Source of the DNA: Planctomyces sp.
GTDB taxonomy: Bacteria; Planctomycetota; Planctomycetia; Planctomycetales; Planctomycetaceae
Assembly: GCA_019636235.1 (NCBI GenBank)
Contig: JAHBXW010000008.1
Span: 1-64,000 of the forward strand
Reading direction: 5' to 3'
Length of the DNA: 64,000 bases
The translations under genes were made by a program, and so were the position numbers. Within the stretch, counting starts at the first letter, position 1; every line of letters begins with the position of its first letter. The notes beneath the pieces were generated by a model. The model saw nothing but the letters and a program-made list of their open reading frames with translations, was not told the origin of the DNA and made no database searches. This document shows positions 15,726 through 24,947 of this stretch, one piece after another.

Positions 15726-16784
15726 ATGCGCGTGCTTCTGCTGACGTTCAACTGTCTCCCCCGTCGCTGGCTGGGGTGTTACGGATCGATGGACCGTTCG
15801 ACGCCGGGATTGGACCGGCTGGCGTCGCAGGGGGCGGTGTTCGACGAATGCATCACGGCCTCCGTCGAGAGCGGCGTCGGAGAGGCCTGCGGATTGCGGA
15901 CTCCGGGACGGGGCGAACATGCGATTCGCACGCTCGATGGCCGCCTGCTGGGCGGGGCGCACCGCACGTTCCGGGTCGCTCCCGCGGCGAAGAAGCGGCA
16001 CGACCGCCCGCTATTGTCGTCGGCCGTGCACGAGACGTGCGTCTGGTTTCGGGGCGATGCGCCGCAGCAGGCCTGCGCCTGGCTGCGGCATCCGGGGATC
16101 GTCCTGGCCGAGCCGCCGTTCTATGGCGAGCGGGATGAGCGCGTCGTCGCACGGCAGCTGGAACAGCTCGACGCGGGGATCGGCGACCTGCTGGACCGCT
16201 GGCAAGTCGTGGCGGAACCGGACTGGCGGCTGGTGATTGTGGCCGGGCGGGGGGCGATTCCCGCGCCGCCTCCGAGGACGGACGCTGATGCCCGGGCGGC
16301 CGAGGTCCCCCCGGAACCGGTGCTGTGCGACGACTGGATTCACGTGCCGCTGCTGATGCTGGCCGGCGGGGGAGAATCGTTCGGCGCCCGCAGTCGGTCG
16401 CTCCTGTCGACCGCCTGCGTCGGGGCCACGCTGGAGCGCTGGCTGGGTGTGGAGTCGCCCGCGCTGGAACCGGTCTGCGATCTGGATGCGGCGCTGACGG
16501 AAAATGCGGGGCTGCCGCGGGTCGTGACCCGTGGACCGGGGCTGTTCCGTTCCGTCCGCACGCCCGAGTGGTTCCTGCGGGCGAATCCCTTCCCCCGGGT
16601 CGACGAGCCGCCGGGGGCCCTGTTCCGCAAGCCGGAAGACGTCTGGGACGTGTTTGACATTGCGACGCAGCACCCCGAAACGGCCGCGGACCTCGCCACC
16701 TACTGCGAGCCCGTCCCGACGATCGGAGCGGCGGCCGGTCTGGAAGAGACGCCGGAAGCGTCGCCGGACGCCGATTCCGCTTGA
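15726..16784 (+). CDS. Degenerate sulfatase/alkaline phosphatase-superfamily protein
   Basis: The opening MRVLLLTFNCLPRRWLGCYG followed by TPGLDRLASQGAVFDECI clearly follows the sulfatase N-terminal pattern, where the first strand normally ends in metal-binding Asp-Asp and the HLGCYG helix follows. Here the two aspartates are replaced by Asn-Cys, and the formylglycine motif CxPSR after the first helix is missing. At 352 residues it is also shorter than most sulfatases (450-550), and the C-terminal DDWIHVPLLM-like segment lacks the usual metal ligands. It is probably a catalytically dead pseudoenzyme with a structural or binding role. It has no signal peptide. The SD is weak, with the ATG at 15726. 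Confidence 0.7.
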   Translation: MRVLLLTFNCLPRRWLGCYGSMDRSTPGLDRLASQGAVFDECITASVESGVGEACGLRTPGRGEHAIRTLDGRLLGGAHRTFRVAPAAKKRHDRPLLSSAVHETCVWFRGDAPQQACAWLRHPGIVLAEPPFYGERDERVVARQLEQLDAGIGDLLDRWQVVAEPDWRLVIVAGRGAIPAPPPRTDADARAAEVPPEPVLCDDWIHVPLLMLAGGGESFGARSRSLLSTACVGATLERWLGVESPALEPVCDLDAALTENAGLPRVVTRGPGLFRSVRTPEWFLRANPFPRVDEPPGALFRKPEDVWDVFDIATQHPETAADLATYCEPVPTIGAAAGLEETPEASPDADSA

Positions 16785-16906
16785 GTCCGCGCCCGCGTTG
16801 TGTGACGATGTTTTCAGCCGGCGGTCGCCGGCACGATGTCCGGGCCGCGCGTCCGGGCCGTCCGCATTGGCCCCCCGGGGTTCTTCGCAGTTTCGAGGAG
16901 TCTCGC

Positions 16907-17686
16907 ATGCCGCAGTCCATTGGAAGCCGCGCCGCGGCGGCGGTCCTGACCGTGCTGATCCTCACCGCCGGGGGGGCCTTCGCACAGAACCCGCTGGACG
17001 CGCTGCGTTCGGCGTTCCGGTCGCTGGAAGACGACCTGGAGGATGAGAACATCGGCGCCCAGTCGCCGGAAGAGGCGGCGAACGCGCCGGGGCCGCTCAA
17101 GCCGGGCGTCGTCAACGCGGCGATCCTCACCTACGGCGCGGGAAAGACGTCCCGCTGCTTCAGCAACGAGTTCCTGTCGCTGATCAGCCGCGAATCGCAC
17201 ATTCAGTGCAACCCGAAGTTCGTCTCGACGAACCTTGAATCCTCAGAGCTGTTCGAGTGCCCGTTCGCCGTGATGACGGGCGAGGGACACTTCGACCTCA
17301 CTGAGGCGCAGCGTCTCAACATGCGCAATTACCTGGAGAACGGCGGATTCATCATCGCCTCCGCCGGCTGCAGCAGCGAGGAATGGAAGTCCAGCTTCCG
17401 GCAGGAGATTCAGCGGGTGTTCCCCGAGCTCCCGCTGACGCGGCTGGAGTTCAACCATCCCGTGTTTCACACGGTGTACGACATTCCCGAACTGAAGTGC
17501 AAAGGGACGCATCGGGCGCACCTCGAAGGGCTGGAGCTGGACGGCAAGATCGTGCTGATCTTTTCGCCGGACGGCTTGAACGATACGGGCAAGGCGGGGC
17601 CGCGCTGCTGCTGCTGCGGCGGCAACGAGATCCAGAACGCCCGCCAGATGAACGTGAATCTGCTGGCCTACACGCTGACGCATTGA
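16907..17686 (+). CDS. Exported DUF4159 domain protein
   Basis: After a signal peptide (RAAAAVLTVLILTAGGAFAQ) the 259-residue protein is a DUF4159 domain, a Rossmann-like fold related to class I glutamine amidotransferase-like modules: VNAAILTYGAGKTSRCFSNE, MTGEGHFDLTEAQRLNMRNY, LENGGFIIASAGCSS. Near the end it has four consecutive cysteines (RCCCCGG), an unusual potential metal or redox site. The ATG at 16907 has an ideal SD (GAGGAG, 16895-16900); the frame is open further upstream but that part is not protein-like. The next gene, an exported thioredoxin-fold protein, starts 11 nt later, hinting that the cysteines are its redox client. Confidence 0.82.
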   Translation: MPQSIGSRAAAAVLTVLILTAGGAFAQNPLDALRSAFRSLEDDLEDENIGAQSPEEAANAPGPLKPGVVNAAILTYGAGKTSRCFSNEFLSLISRESHIQCNPKFVSTNLESSELFECPFAVMTGEGHFDLTEAQRLNMRNYLENGGFIIASAGCSSEEWKSSFRQEIQRVFPELPLTRLEFNHPVFHTVYDIPELKCKGTHRAHLEGLELDGKIVLIFSPDGLNDTGKAGPRCCCCGGNEIQNARQMNVNLLAYTLTH

Positions 17687-17696
17687 GGACGAGCCG

Positions 17697-18581
17697 GTGA
17701 GATCGCCCGGGGCGCTGAGGAATCGCAGGCGAGCGGGTAGGCCCGTCGGGGCGCTGGCCGTCGCCGCGGCGCTGTGCCTGACCTGCCTGCCGCAACTGGG
17801 CGCGATCGACTTCCATCCTGATCTGCGTTCGCTGCGGGAGCGTCACCCCGACGATCCGCGGCCGCGAGTCATCGTCTTCGGCAGTCAGAGCTGCGGATGG
17901 TGCCGCAAGCTGGCCGCCGACACGCTGGCCAGTCCGCTGGTGGAGGCGATCGCTGACCAATGCCTGTGGCTGAAGGTGGACGTCGACGAGCAGGAGGCGC
18001 TGGCGGCGCAATATGGCGTCCGCGGTCTGCCGCACATCGTCATCGCCGACGCCAACGGCCACGTGATGGCGGAACGACCGGGATACCTGCCCGCCGCCGA
18101 GTTCGTCACGTTCCTGACCGAGGCGCTGCAGAATCCCGCGCCCACCGCCGCGAGGTTGCATGAGTTGCTGGCACAGGTCGCCTCAACGGGCGACCTGGCT
18201 CAGCGGAGGACCGCGGTTCGCGACCTGCTCGATCAGATCGCCCGCGTCGACGCGACTGGACGCGATCAGGCGATCGCCGCCATGGAACAGCTCGACGCCG
18301 GCGGCTGGGCGGAGTTCGTGCCGTACCTGTCCCATCCCCGACTGTCGATGCGGGCCGCGGCGCATGGGCTGCTGATGCGCGGCTCGCCGGCCGCGCTGCC
18401 GTTCGATCCGTTCGCTTCCGTGGAGGAACGCGCGCCGCAGGCGCTGGCCTGGAGCGACTGGATGACTGAGCGCGGAGCCGACGTCCCGTCGCTCGAACTG
18501 CCGCCGCCCCCAGTGGAAAGCAGCGAGTGGACGCCAGATTCGACGGACCGCCCCCCGCCGCCTCCGCTCCCCATTCTGTGA
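17697..18581 (+). CDS. Exported thioredoxin-fold protein with CGWC active site
   Basis: A basic N-terminus and hydrophobic segment (VGALAVAAALCLTCLPQLG) suggest export. Residues about 55-145 are a thioredoxin fold with GSQSCGWCRKLAADTL carrying the CGWC redox pair and the cis-proline loop VRGLPHIVIAD. The C-terminal half is helical with a Pro-rich tail and may be a HEAT-like partner-binding part. The start is a GTG at 17697, 11 nt after the DUF4159 gene, so the two form an operon. A likely role is disulfide reduction or exchange in the periplasm, perhaps on the Cys-rich DUF4159 protein; this is inferred from adjacency. Confidence 0.82.
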   Translation: MRSPGALRNRRRAGRPVGALAVAAALCLTCLPQLGAIDFHPDLRSLRERHPDDPRPRVIVFGSQSCGWCRKLAADTLASPLVEAIADQCLWLKVDVDEQEALAAQYGVRGLPHIVIADANGHVMAERPGYLPAAEFVTFLTEALQNPAPTAARLHELLAQVASTGDLAQRRTAVRDLLDQIARVDATGRDQAIAAMEQLDAGGWAEFVPYLSHPRLSMRAAAHGLLMRGSPAALPFDPFASVEERAPQALAWSDWMTERGADVPSLELPPPPVESSEWTPDSTDRPPPPPLPIL

Positions 18582-18617
18582 CGCGGAATCGTCGAACAAA
18601 CTTCCCGTCCCGCTGCC

Positions 18618-19022
18618 GTGGGCATCGCCCTGGCGGATTCCGTCCGCCGCGACCCCTGGCCCCGCCTTCACCCGCTCCCCAACGTCGACGTGTCTGACCG
18701 CCCCCCGCTGGTGAATCGCCCGCTCGTCCTCGCGCTGGCGATCGCCTGCACCGTCGGCGGAGTGTTGTCGGTCGCGCTGGGTGGGTTCGAGAACCCCTGG
18801 GCTGGCAGCCTGATCCGGGTGGGCGTCGTGCTGTGGGTCGTGTGGCTGGCGCTGCCGACGTCGACTCGTCCGGCGGCCTGGACGGGCATCTCTCCGTGGG
18901 CGACGGTCCTTGTCGTCGGCATCCTGCTGTTCGCAGTTCGCCGGCCGATCGTGTTCTTTCCGCTCGCGATCGCGGTCATCAGCGCCGTGCTGATCCTCAA
19001 GCCGAAACGCAAACGTCCCTGA
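18618..19022 (+). CDS. Small hypothetical membrane protein
   Basis: The 134-residue product has four likely membrane helices (PLVLALAIACTVGGVLSVAL, IRVGVVLWVVWLALP, WATVLVVGILLFAVRRP, VFFPLAIAVISAVLILKP) and ends in a basic KPKRKRP tail. I do not recognise a family beyond short planctomycete membrane proteins. It starts at a GTG (18618), 36 nt after the thioredoxin gene, so it may be part of that operon; a GTG at 18711 (VNRPLVLAL) is an alternative start that would drop the unlikely first residues. It converges on the O-antigen ligase-like gene. Confidence 0.6.
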   Translation: MGIALADSVRRDPWPRLHPLPNVDVSDRPPLVNRPLVLALAIACTVGGVLSVALGGFENPWAGSLIRVGVVLWVVWLALPTSTRPAAWTGISPWATVLVVGILLFAVRRPIVFFPLAIAVISAVLILKPKRKRP

Positions 19023-19043
19023 CTTGCCCGGGGTCGGTCGGAT

Positions 19044-21302
19044 TCAATCGGCTGCGGCGCCCAGCGCCTGCAGATCGTCGACGGTGGCCTGCGGCAGCAG
19101 CCGGTCGCTGTGGCCCAGGCGTCGATTGAGCGCGTCCAGTTCCAAAGCCCGCGCGGCGGCGTCGCGCGCAGCGTCCCGATCCCCCGCCGCGGCCAGCGCC
19201 CGGGCTTGAACGGCCAGCGTGAACGAGTGTTGCGGATAGGCGTCGAGCGCGCGCTGCGACCAGCGAAGCGCCTCCTCGGCGTCGGCCTCGGCTCCCGTGC
19301 GTTCAAATCGTTCCAGGTACAGGCTGGCCAGGCTGCGGGCATCATGTGGGTTCCGCGGATCGCGATCGATGGCGGCGCGATGTTCAGCGACGGCTTCCTC
19401 GAAGGCGGCCGGAGCACGAAGCGTCCGCCAGTTGGCGATGGCGATCTGAGCGAGCCGCCGCCGGGGCTCCGGGTCGAGCGGGTCCATGTCGGCCGCTTCC
19501 CGGGCGAGCCGCCCAGCCGCGCGGAGGTCGCCGCGCACCGAGGCGTCATAGTCGGCCGCCGCCAACAGCGCCCGAGCGGTCAGAACCGGGCGCGTCGTCG
19601 TCAGCAACTGCGCCGCGGCGAGGGCCAGCAGCGTTCCCGCAGCGACGACCGGCAGCCGCCCGGCGAATCCGACATCGCGAACGCCGACCTCACGCGGCAG
19701 CGGGATCGCCATCGCCGCCAACGCGATCCAGAGCTGCGAGATGGCCGGCATGCCGATGCCCCCCGCGCCGAGGAGATGCACGGTCAGCCCGCACCAGGCC
19801 GCGCCGATGGCCGCCGGCGCCAGGGTCGACGTCGTCGTGCGTTGCAGAATCAGGGCCACGACCGCCGTCGCCGCGCCCAGTCCGGCCGCCTGCAGATCGA
19901 ACTCGCCCAGAAACACCCAACCATGGACCGCGACGAGCAACCCAGCCGCGATCAGTGCAGACGGCGCGAGCCGTCCCGCGACCGACGCCCCTTCCGAACC
20001 CGGATCCCGTTGATGGCCTCGCAGCACGCTCAACAGCGTCAGCACGGTCAGGCCCAGCGCGCCGGCCAGCGCCAGCAGGCCGCCATTCGCCCACGCGTCG
20101 AGGTACAGGTTGTGCGGGTCGAGAATCTCTTCGCTCGAACCGGCCAGCTTCTTCCCCAGGTAATGTTGCCGGAAGTTTCCGGTTCCGACTCCCAGCCAGG
20201 GATGTTCGGCGATCACTCCCCAGGTTCCCCGCCAGTATTCCAGCCGGTATTGCAGCGACTTGGGGGCCTCGGAGAACACGAGTCGGTCGATGCCGCCGGT
20301 CGACCACGCCAGGGCGATGATCGCCGCCGCCGCGACCAGCCCCGCGAACATCCGGCGGCGCAGTCGCTGGGACCGACGCGCGGACTCCGCCGATTCGGTC
20401 GACGCGGACTCTTCCCGGCGCCCCCGGAACCACTGGAGTCCGCCGACGACCAGTCCGGCCAGCGTGCCGACCCAGGCCGTGCGGCTCTTCGTCAGCAGCA
20501 GCACGCAGGCGATCGCCCCCTGCACGCTCCAATGGACGATCCGCGCCCCCGTTCCGGGCTGCGCCTGCAGGCCGAACCCGATCAGCCACGCCGCCGCGAG
20601 GAGCGCCGCGAAGGTGTTCGTCAGCGCGAACCGCCCCAGCGGCTCGGTGCTGTCGATCAACCGCTGCCGAAGCGACATCCGCCCGTTGGCGTCGAGCGCA
20701 AGGTACTCGGGGCCGATTTCAGCCCGCAGTTCCCGCAGCCGGGATTGGGCGCGGCGCGCCTCGGCGCCCGAGAGCCCGGGGACGTCGCGCTCGAGTTGGT
20801 CGAACTCCAGCACCGCCGCGGCCACTCGCGGCTGCCAGACATAGCGCTGCCACAGCCCCAGGCCGCACAGCGCCGCAGTCGCGGAGACCAGCAGGATGGA
20901 GAACGCGCGGCGAAAGCCGGCGTCCCGGCCCCGCGCCGACAGCCACGCCGCCGTCACAGCCAGCGACGTCCACTCCCACAGGCCGTTGAGCGCCGCGCGC
21001 TTCTGTCCGTCGGTCGCCAGGACCACCGCGGCGGAAACGATATGACCGCCGATCAGCAGCGCCAGCGATCCGGAAAACGGCGTCCAGCGAACGCGCCAGG
21101 CGACCCCGTTGCGAACCGCTGACCACGCGGCAAGGAAGCCCCACACCAGCCAGGCCTGCGCGAGCCACAACGTTTCTCCCCGCGCGACGCCCTCCGCGGG
21201 AGTCAACCAGCGCGCGGCGACCAGCGCCAGGGCCGCCGCCTCCAGCAGCCCCGGCCCCGTCGAACGCTCGACCGTCTCCGCGGATGGGGGTGAACGTCGC
21301 AC
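19044..21302 (-). CDS. O-antigen ligase (Wzy_C) family membrane protein with TPR tail
   Basis: The 752-residue protein has ~12 membrane helices with the O-antigen ligase core: TKSRTAWVGTLAGLVVGG, the large periplasmic loop, and HPWLGVGTGNFRQHYLG with DPHNLYLDAWANGG, the conserved H-N-x-x-L motif of WaaL/Wzy_C proteins. The last ~180 residues (AGRLAREAADMDPLDPEPRR onward) are TPR-like helical repeats that probably face the periplasm. Such proteins ligate or polymerise lipid-linked glycans. It starts 15 nt after the stop of the WecA-like gene upstream on the same strand, so the two form an operon for assembling a surface polysaccharide. Confidence 0.85.
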   Translation of the reverse strand: MRRSPPSAETVERSTGPGLLEAAALALVAARWLTPAEGVARGETLWLAQAWLVWGFLAAWSAVRNGVAWRVRWTPFSGSLALLIGGHIVSAAVVLATDGQKRAALNGLWEWTSLAVTAAWLSARGRDAGFRRAFSILLVSATAALCGLGLWQRYVWQPRVAAAVLEFDQLERDVPGLSGAEARRAQSRLRELRAEIGPEYLALDANGRMSLRQRLIDSTEPLGRFALTNTFAALLAAAWLIGFGLQAQPGTGARIVHWSVQGAIACVLLLTKSRTAWVGTLAGLVVGGLQWFRGRREESASTESAESARRSQRLRRRMFAGLVAAAAIIALAWSTGGIDRLVFSEAPKSLQYRLEYWRGTWGVIAEHPWLGVGTGNFRQHYLGKKLAGSSEEILDPHNLYLDAWANGGLLALAGALGLTVLTLLSVLRGHQRDPGSEGASVAGRLAPSALIAAGLLVAVHGWVFLGEFDLQAAGLGAATAVVALILQRTTTSTLAPAAIGAAWCGLTVHLLGAGGIGMPAISQLWIALAAMAIPLPREVGVRDVGFAGRLPVVAAGTLLALAAAQLLTTTRPVLTARALLAAADYDASVRGDLRAAGRLAREAADMDPLDPEPRRRLAQIAIANWRTLRAPAAFEEAVAEHRAAIDRDPRNPHDARSLASLYLERFERTGAEADAEEALRWSQRALDAYPQHSFTLAVQARALAAAGDRDAARDAAARALELDALNRRLGHSDRLLPQATVDDLQALGAAAD

Positions 21303-21317
21303 GGCGGAGTCCGGACC

Positions 21318-22463
21318 TCAGTCAGCAGCAGGTTGGGGTTCGGTTCGCGACGACTGGGACTTCTGCACGGTCGAGCGGCCGACGGACTCCAGAATGGCCA
21401 CGATCGCCAGCAGGCACAAGACGAGCGCCACGATCAACAGCGCCGAGGTCCAGTCCTCCACCCGATACAGCAGCAGTCCGCCGATGCCGGTCGTCAGCGT
21501 CGCCAGGTGCACGGTCAGGACGGCCCGCGGCTTGGACAGGCCCAGCTCGACGAGGCGATGCGAAAAGTGCTTCTTGTCGGCCTCGAACGGGCTGCGCCCC
21601 TCGCGGAGCCGGATCAGGACGACGGACGTGATGTCGTACAGCGGCACGGCGAGGATGCACAGCGGCGCGAGCATCACGTGCGGCCGGCTGAATCGCGGAT
21701 CGTAAAACGTGCCGAGCACCGTCAGGCAGGCCAGCATCAGCCCCAGGAACGTCGATCCGGCGTCGCCCATGAAGATTCGCGCGGGAGGCGCGTTATGCCA
21801 CAGGAATCCGGCCAGGGCCCCCGACAGCGCGAACAACGCGCCTCCCACGAACCAGCGCGGCTCCGGAACCATCAGCGTCATCACCACCGCGAACATCAGC
21901 GACGCGATCAGGCCGATGCCCCCCGACAGCGCATCCATGTTGTCCAGGAAGTTGAAGGCGTTGATCAGCACCACGATCCACAGCGCCGTCACGACCTGGC
22001 CGACGAGCGGGTGTTCGACGAACAGCGTCGCATGAATGCCCCCGGCGACGACCGCCGCCGCCAACCCGAAATGCACCGCCAGCCGCGCCTTCCAGGAAAC
22101 GCCCCGGGCGTCGTCCAGAAGTCCCAGCACGGCCAGCAGCAGCCCGGCGCCAATGAGCATCCACAACTGCGAGGCCCGGGCCATCGCCCCCGGCAGATGC
22201 GCCGCGATGTCCGGCGGCAGCCAGCCCGGCGGGCTCGACCGCGACGACAGCCACGCGACCCCCAGATACGCGGCGGCCATCGTCCCCACAAAGCCCGAGA
22301 CGATGCCCAGCCCGCCCCCCAGCGGCGTCGGCGTCGTATGCACCTTCCGCGCGGCCGGACGGTCGATCAGCCCCCAGCGGGGCGCCCAGCGACGCATCAG
22401 TCCCGTCATCGCCAGCGAGATCAGACAGGCCGGCGCCAGACACGCCACGGCGAAGATCAGCAT
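21318..22463 (-). CDS. WecA/MraY-family polyprenyl-phosphate sugar-1-phosphate transferase
   Basis: The 381-residue polytopic protein carries the family hallmarks: RKVHTTPTPLGGG after the first helix, LGLLDD, the catalytic NAFNFLDNMDALSGG, the IFMGDAGSTFLG loop and KKHFSHRLVELGL (the WecA-type HIHH-like motif). It would transfer a sugar-1-phosphate, typically GlcNAc-1-P, from UDP-sugar to undecaprenyl phosphate and so start glycan synthesis. It is more WecA/TagO-like than MraY because of the last motif. It precedes the O-antigen ligase-like gene by 15 nt, a logical initiation-plus-ligation pair. Confidence 0.88.
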   Translation of the reverse strand: MLIFAVACLAPACLISLAMTGLMRRWAPRWGLIDRPAARKVHTTPTPLGGGLGIVSGFVGTMAAAYLGVAWLSSRSSPPGWLPPDIAAHLPGAMARASQLWMLIGAGLLLAVLGLLDDARGVSWKARLAVHFGLAAAVVAGGIHATLFVEHPLVGQVVTALWIVVLINAFNFLDNMDALSGGIGLIASLMFAVVMTLMVPEPRWFVGGALFALSGALAGFLWHNAPPARIFMGDAGSTFLGLMLACLTVLGTFYDPRFSRPHVMLAPLCILAVPLYDITSVVLIRLREGRSPFEADKKHFSHRLVELGLSKPRAVLTVHLATLTTGIGGLLLYRVEDWTSALLIVALVLCLLAIVAILESVGRSTVQKSQSSRTEPQPAAD

Positions 22464-22558
22464 GGGTGCGGCGTGCGGTCGGGAGAGGTGGTCAGGTCAC
22501 ACAACGTGTTCTACCGCCGCCGGCGGGCAGTCGGTAGGATCGCGGCGGGGAGAATCTG

Positions 22559-22828
22559 ATGTCGCTTGTCGATGACGCCTACGACCGGGCCGTGGATGCG
22601 ATGACGGTCGCAGAACGGATTCAGCGCATGGTGGAGCTGACTGCCTGGAGCCGCGAGGTTCTCGCGCAGCGGATTCAGGAGGAGTTGGGGCCGTTGACGC
22701 CGGAGCAGCTGAAGTGGCAGCTCCTGCTGCGGCTGTACGGAGACAGCCCTCAACTGCGCCCGTTGATCGAAGAGGCGATCTCGAACCTGTCGCCTCAGCC
22801 GTCTCCCGGCTCCTCCAGATACGTGTAG
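22559..22828 (+). CDS. Small acidic helical hypothetical protein
   Basis: The 89-residue product (MSLVDDAYDRAVDAMTVAER, then ...SREVLAQRIQEELGPLTPEQ) is predicted largely helical and acidic, without membrane or signal segments. I do not recognise it. Its charged, non-repetitive composition looks like a real protein rather than a shadow of the opposite strand. Its last 34 nt overlap the 3' end of speA on the other strand (22795-22828), a tail-to-tail overlap. It is divergent from the WecA-like gene by 95 bp. Confidence 0.6.
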   Translation: MSLVDDAYDRAVDAMTVAERIQRMVELTAWSREVLAQRIQEELGPLTPEQLKWQLLLRLYGDSPQLRPLIEEAISNLSPQPSPGSSRYV

Positions 22829-24714
22829 CCGTTGAGGCCGTCCTCGTAGAACTTCACGAACCGGCCGGCCTGCTGGTGGTCGATCCGTCCCTCGCGAACC
22901 GCGGCCTCGACCGCCGTCTGCAGGCGGTTGATCAGATCGCGGCCCTTGAACTGCACGTAGTCCAGCACCTCGCTGACAGTGTCCCCCTTGATGATCGTCT
23001 CCAGCAGAACTTCGCCGTTCTCGCCCAGGTCGACGTGCACCGCGTTCGTGTCGCCGAACAGGTTGTGCAGGTCGCCCAGAATTTCCTGGTAGGCGCCGAT
23101 CAGAAACGCGCCCATGTAGTACGGCTGCCCGTCGAACTGGTGGAGCTGCAGCGTGCGGCGCACGTCCCGGCGGTCGATGAACTGATCGACCTTGCCGTCG
23201 GAATCGCAGGTGATGTCGCACAGCACGGCGTGCCGCGTCGGCCGTTCGTCGAGTCGGTGGATCGGCATGATCGGGAACAGCTGGTTGATGGCCCAGCTGT
23301 CCGGCATCGACTGGAACAGCGAGAAGTTGCAGAAGAACGTGTCGGCCAGCATGCGGTCGAGGCCGGACAGGTCGTCCGGAACGTCCTCCATGTCCTTGAC
23401 CAGCCGGCGGATCTTGTGGCAGATCGCGAAGAACAGATTCTCGGCGACGACCCGCTGATCGAGCGGCATGTACCCGCCGCTGAACAGGCTCGTCGACATG
23501 TCGAGCGCCTGCTGCGCGTCGTGGTAGGCCTCCAGCAGGTTGCGGGCGTTGACTTCGTTGTGCGTGAGCATCAGGTCGTGGACCGGCTGCTCGTACTCGT
23601 TGGGGATCGACTTGGGAATTTCCAGCAGGTCCCCCTGCTCGGCGACGCCCAGCGTGCCGAACACAAGCGCGCTGTGATACGCGGCGACGGCCCGGCCGCT
23701 CTCCGAAATGATGTTCGGATGCGGCACGGACGCTTCGTCGCAGCACGTCTGGATCTGGTAGACGATGTCGTTCGCGTACTCCTGCAGCGTGTAGTTGATG
23801 CTGGATTCGAAATTCGTCTGCGAGCCGTCGTAGTCGACGCCCAGGCCGCCGCCGACGTCCAGATACTCCAGCCCCGCGCCGCGCTTGTGCAGGTCGACGT
23901 ACACCCGCACCGCCTCGTTGATGGCGGCCTTCACCTGCCGGATGTTGGTGATCTGGCTGCCGAGGTGGAAATGCAGCAGCTTGAAGCAGTCCTGCATGCC
24001 GCGGGCGGCCAGCTCGTTGAGCGCCTTGAGGATCTCGCCGACCGTCAGACCGAACTTGGACCGATACCCGCCGGACGCCTGCCATCGCCCCGAGCCCTTG
24101 GCCGCCAGTTTGACGCGCATGCCGATCAACGGACGCACGCCGACCCGTTCCGCGTAGCGCAGCACCAGGTCCAGTTCGGTGTACTTCTCGACAACGGGGA
24201 TGACGGTGCGGCCGATCTTCTGCGTCAGCAGCGCCATCTCGATGAACTCGGCGTCCTTGAAGCCGTTGCAGATGATCGGCATCTCGGGTTCGGTCATGGC
24301 GATGACGGCCAGCAGTTCGGGCTTGCTGCCGGCCTCCAGGCCGAACCCGTACTGCCGCCCGTACTCGACGATCTTCTCGATCACCTCGCGCTGCTGGTTG
24401 ACCTTGATCGGGTAGACGCAGGCGTAGCGCCCCTTGTAGTCGTGCTCGCGGATGGCCTGCCCGAAAACATCATGCAGCGTCCGCAGACGATCCTTGAGGA
24501 TGCCGTTGAACCGGACCAGGATCGGCAGGTCCAGGCCACGAAGCTGCAGGCGGTCGATGAGGGCCTTGAGGTCCAGGAACTGGCTGCGGTTCCGCTCGGG
24601 GTGCACCCGGAGGTTGCCGTTGTCGCCGATGGAGAAATAGCCCTGTCCCCAGCGGGGGACCTCGTACAGGTCGCTGGCGTCCTGAGTGGACCAGCGCTTC
24701 AGCTCATCGATCAT
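22795..24714 (-). CDS. speA: Biosynthetic arginine decarboxylase
   Basis: This 639-residue PLP enzyme of the alanine racemase-fold (group IV) family converts arginine to agmatine, the first step of polyamine synthesis via agmatine. The N-terminal WSTQDASDLYEVPRWGQGYF is diagnostic of SpeA. The PLP lysine is K104 in CVYPIKVNQQREV; FHLGSQITNI and YLDVGGGLGVDYDG are the next conserved blocks, and the end has YLEEPGDG. Length is normal (~630-660). The start at 24714 (MIDELKRW) fits the family; an ATG at 24750 adds 12 atypical residues. No speB or agmatinase is adjacent; an M20 deacylase is divergent. Confidence 0.96.
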   Translation of the reverse strand: MIDELKRWSTQDASDLYEVPRWGQGYFSIGDNGNLRVHPERNRSQFLDLKALIDRLQLRGLDLPILVRFNGILKDRLRTLHDVFGQAIREHDYKGRYACVYPIKVNQQREVIEKIVEYGRQYGFGLEAGSKPELLAVIAMTEPEMPIICNGFKDAEFIEMALLTQKIGRTVIPVVEKYTELDLVLRYAERVGVRPLIGMRVKLAAKGSGRWQASGGYRSKFGLTVGEILKALNELAARGMQDCFKLLHFHLGSQITNIRQVKAAINEAVRVYVDLHKRGAGLEYLDVGGGLGVDYDGSQTNFESSINYTLQEYANDIVYQIQTCCDEASVPHPNIISESGRAVAAYHSALVFGTLGVAEQGDLLEIPKSIPNEYEQPVHDLMLTHNEVNARNLLEAYHDAQQALDMSTSLFSGGYMPLDQRVVAENLFFAICHKIRRLVKDMEDVPDDLSGLDRMLADTFFCNFSLFQSMPDSWAINQLFPIMPIHRLDERPTRHAVLCDITCDSDGKVDQFIDRRDVRRTLQLHQFDGQPYYMGAFLIGAYQEILGDLHNLFGDTNAVHVDLGENGEVLLETIIKGDTVSEVLDYVQFKGRDLINRLQTAVEAAVREGRIDHQQAGRFVKFYEDGLNGYTYLEEPGDG

Positions 24715-24947
24715 GCCAGTTCCATTTCGACCGGAGCGATTCCGGCCCACTCGCTCACTTCACCGTGTTCCCGGAAAGCTGTACGGACGCGGCCGTTGGA
24801 GGTGCGGTCGGCCGCCGGGGCGGCTGCAATCGTGCGCGGATTGCAGGCCGAGTATTGTGCAATCCGCCGGTGCAAATTGAAGTCCCTTCACGTACCGTTT
24901 CTCGAATTTTCATCGACGATCGTCCCCCGCCCTCCGGTTCGCAGCCC

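Noticed and set aside
19110-21122. Long plus-strand open frame opposite the O-antigen ligase-like gene
   Set aside because: The translation is dominated by Arg, Gln and Pro; the minus strand holds a clear Wzy_C protein.
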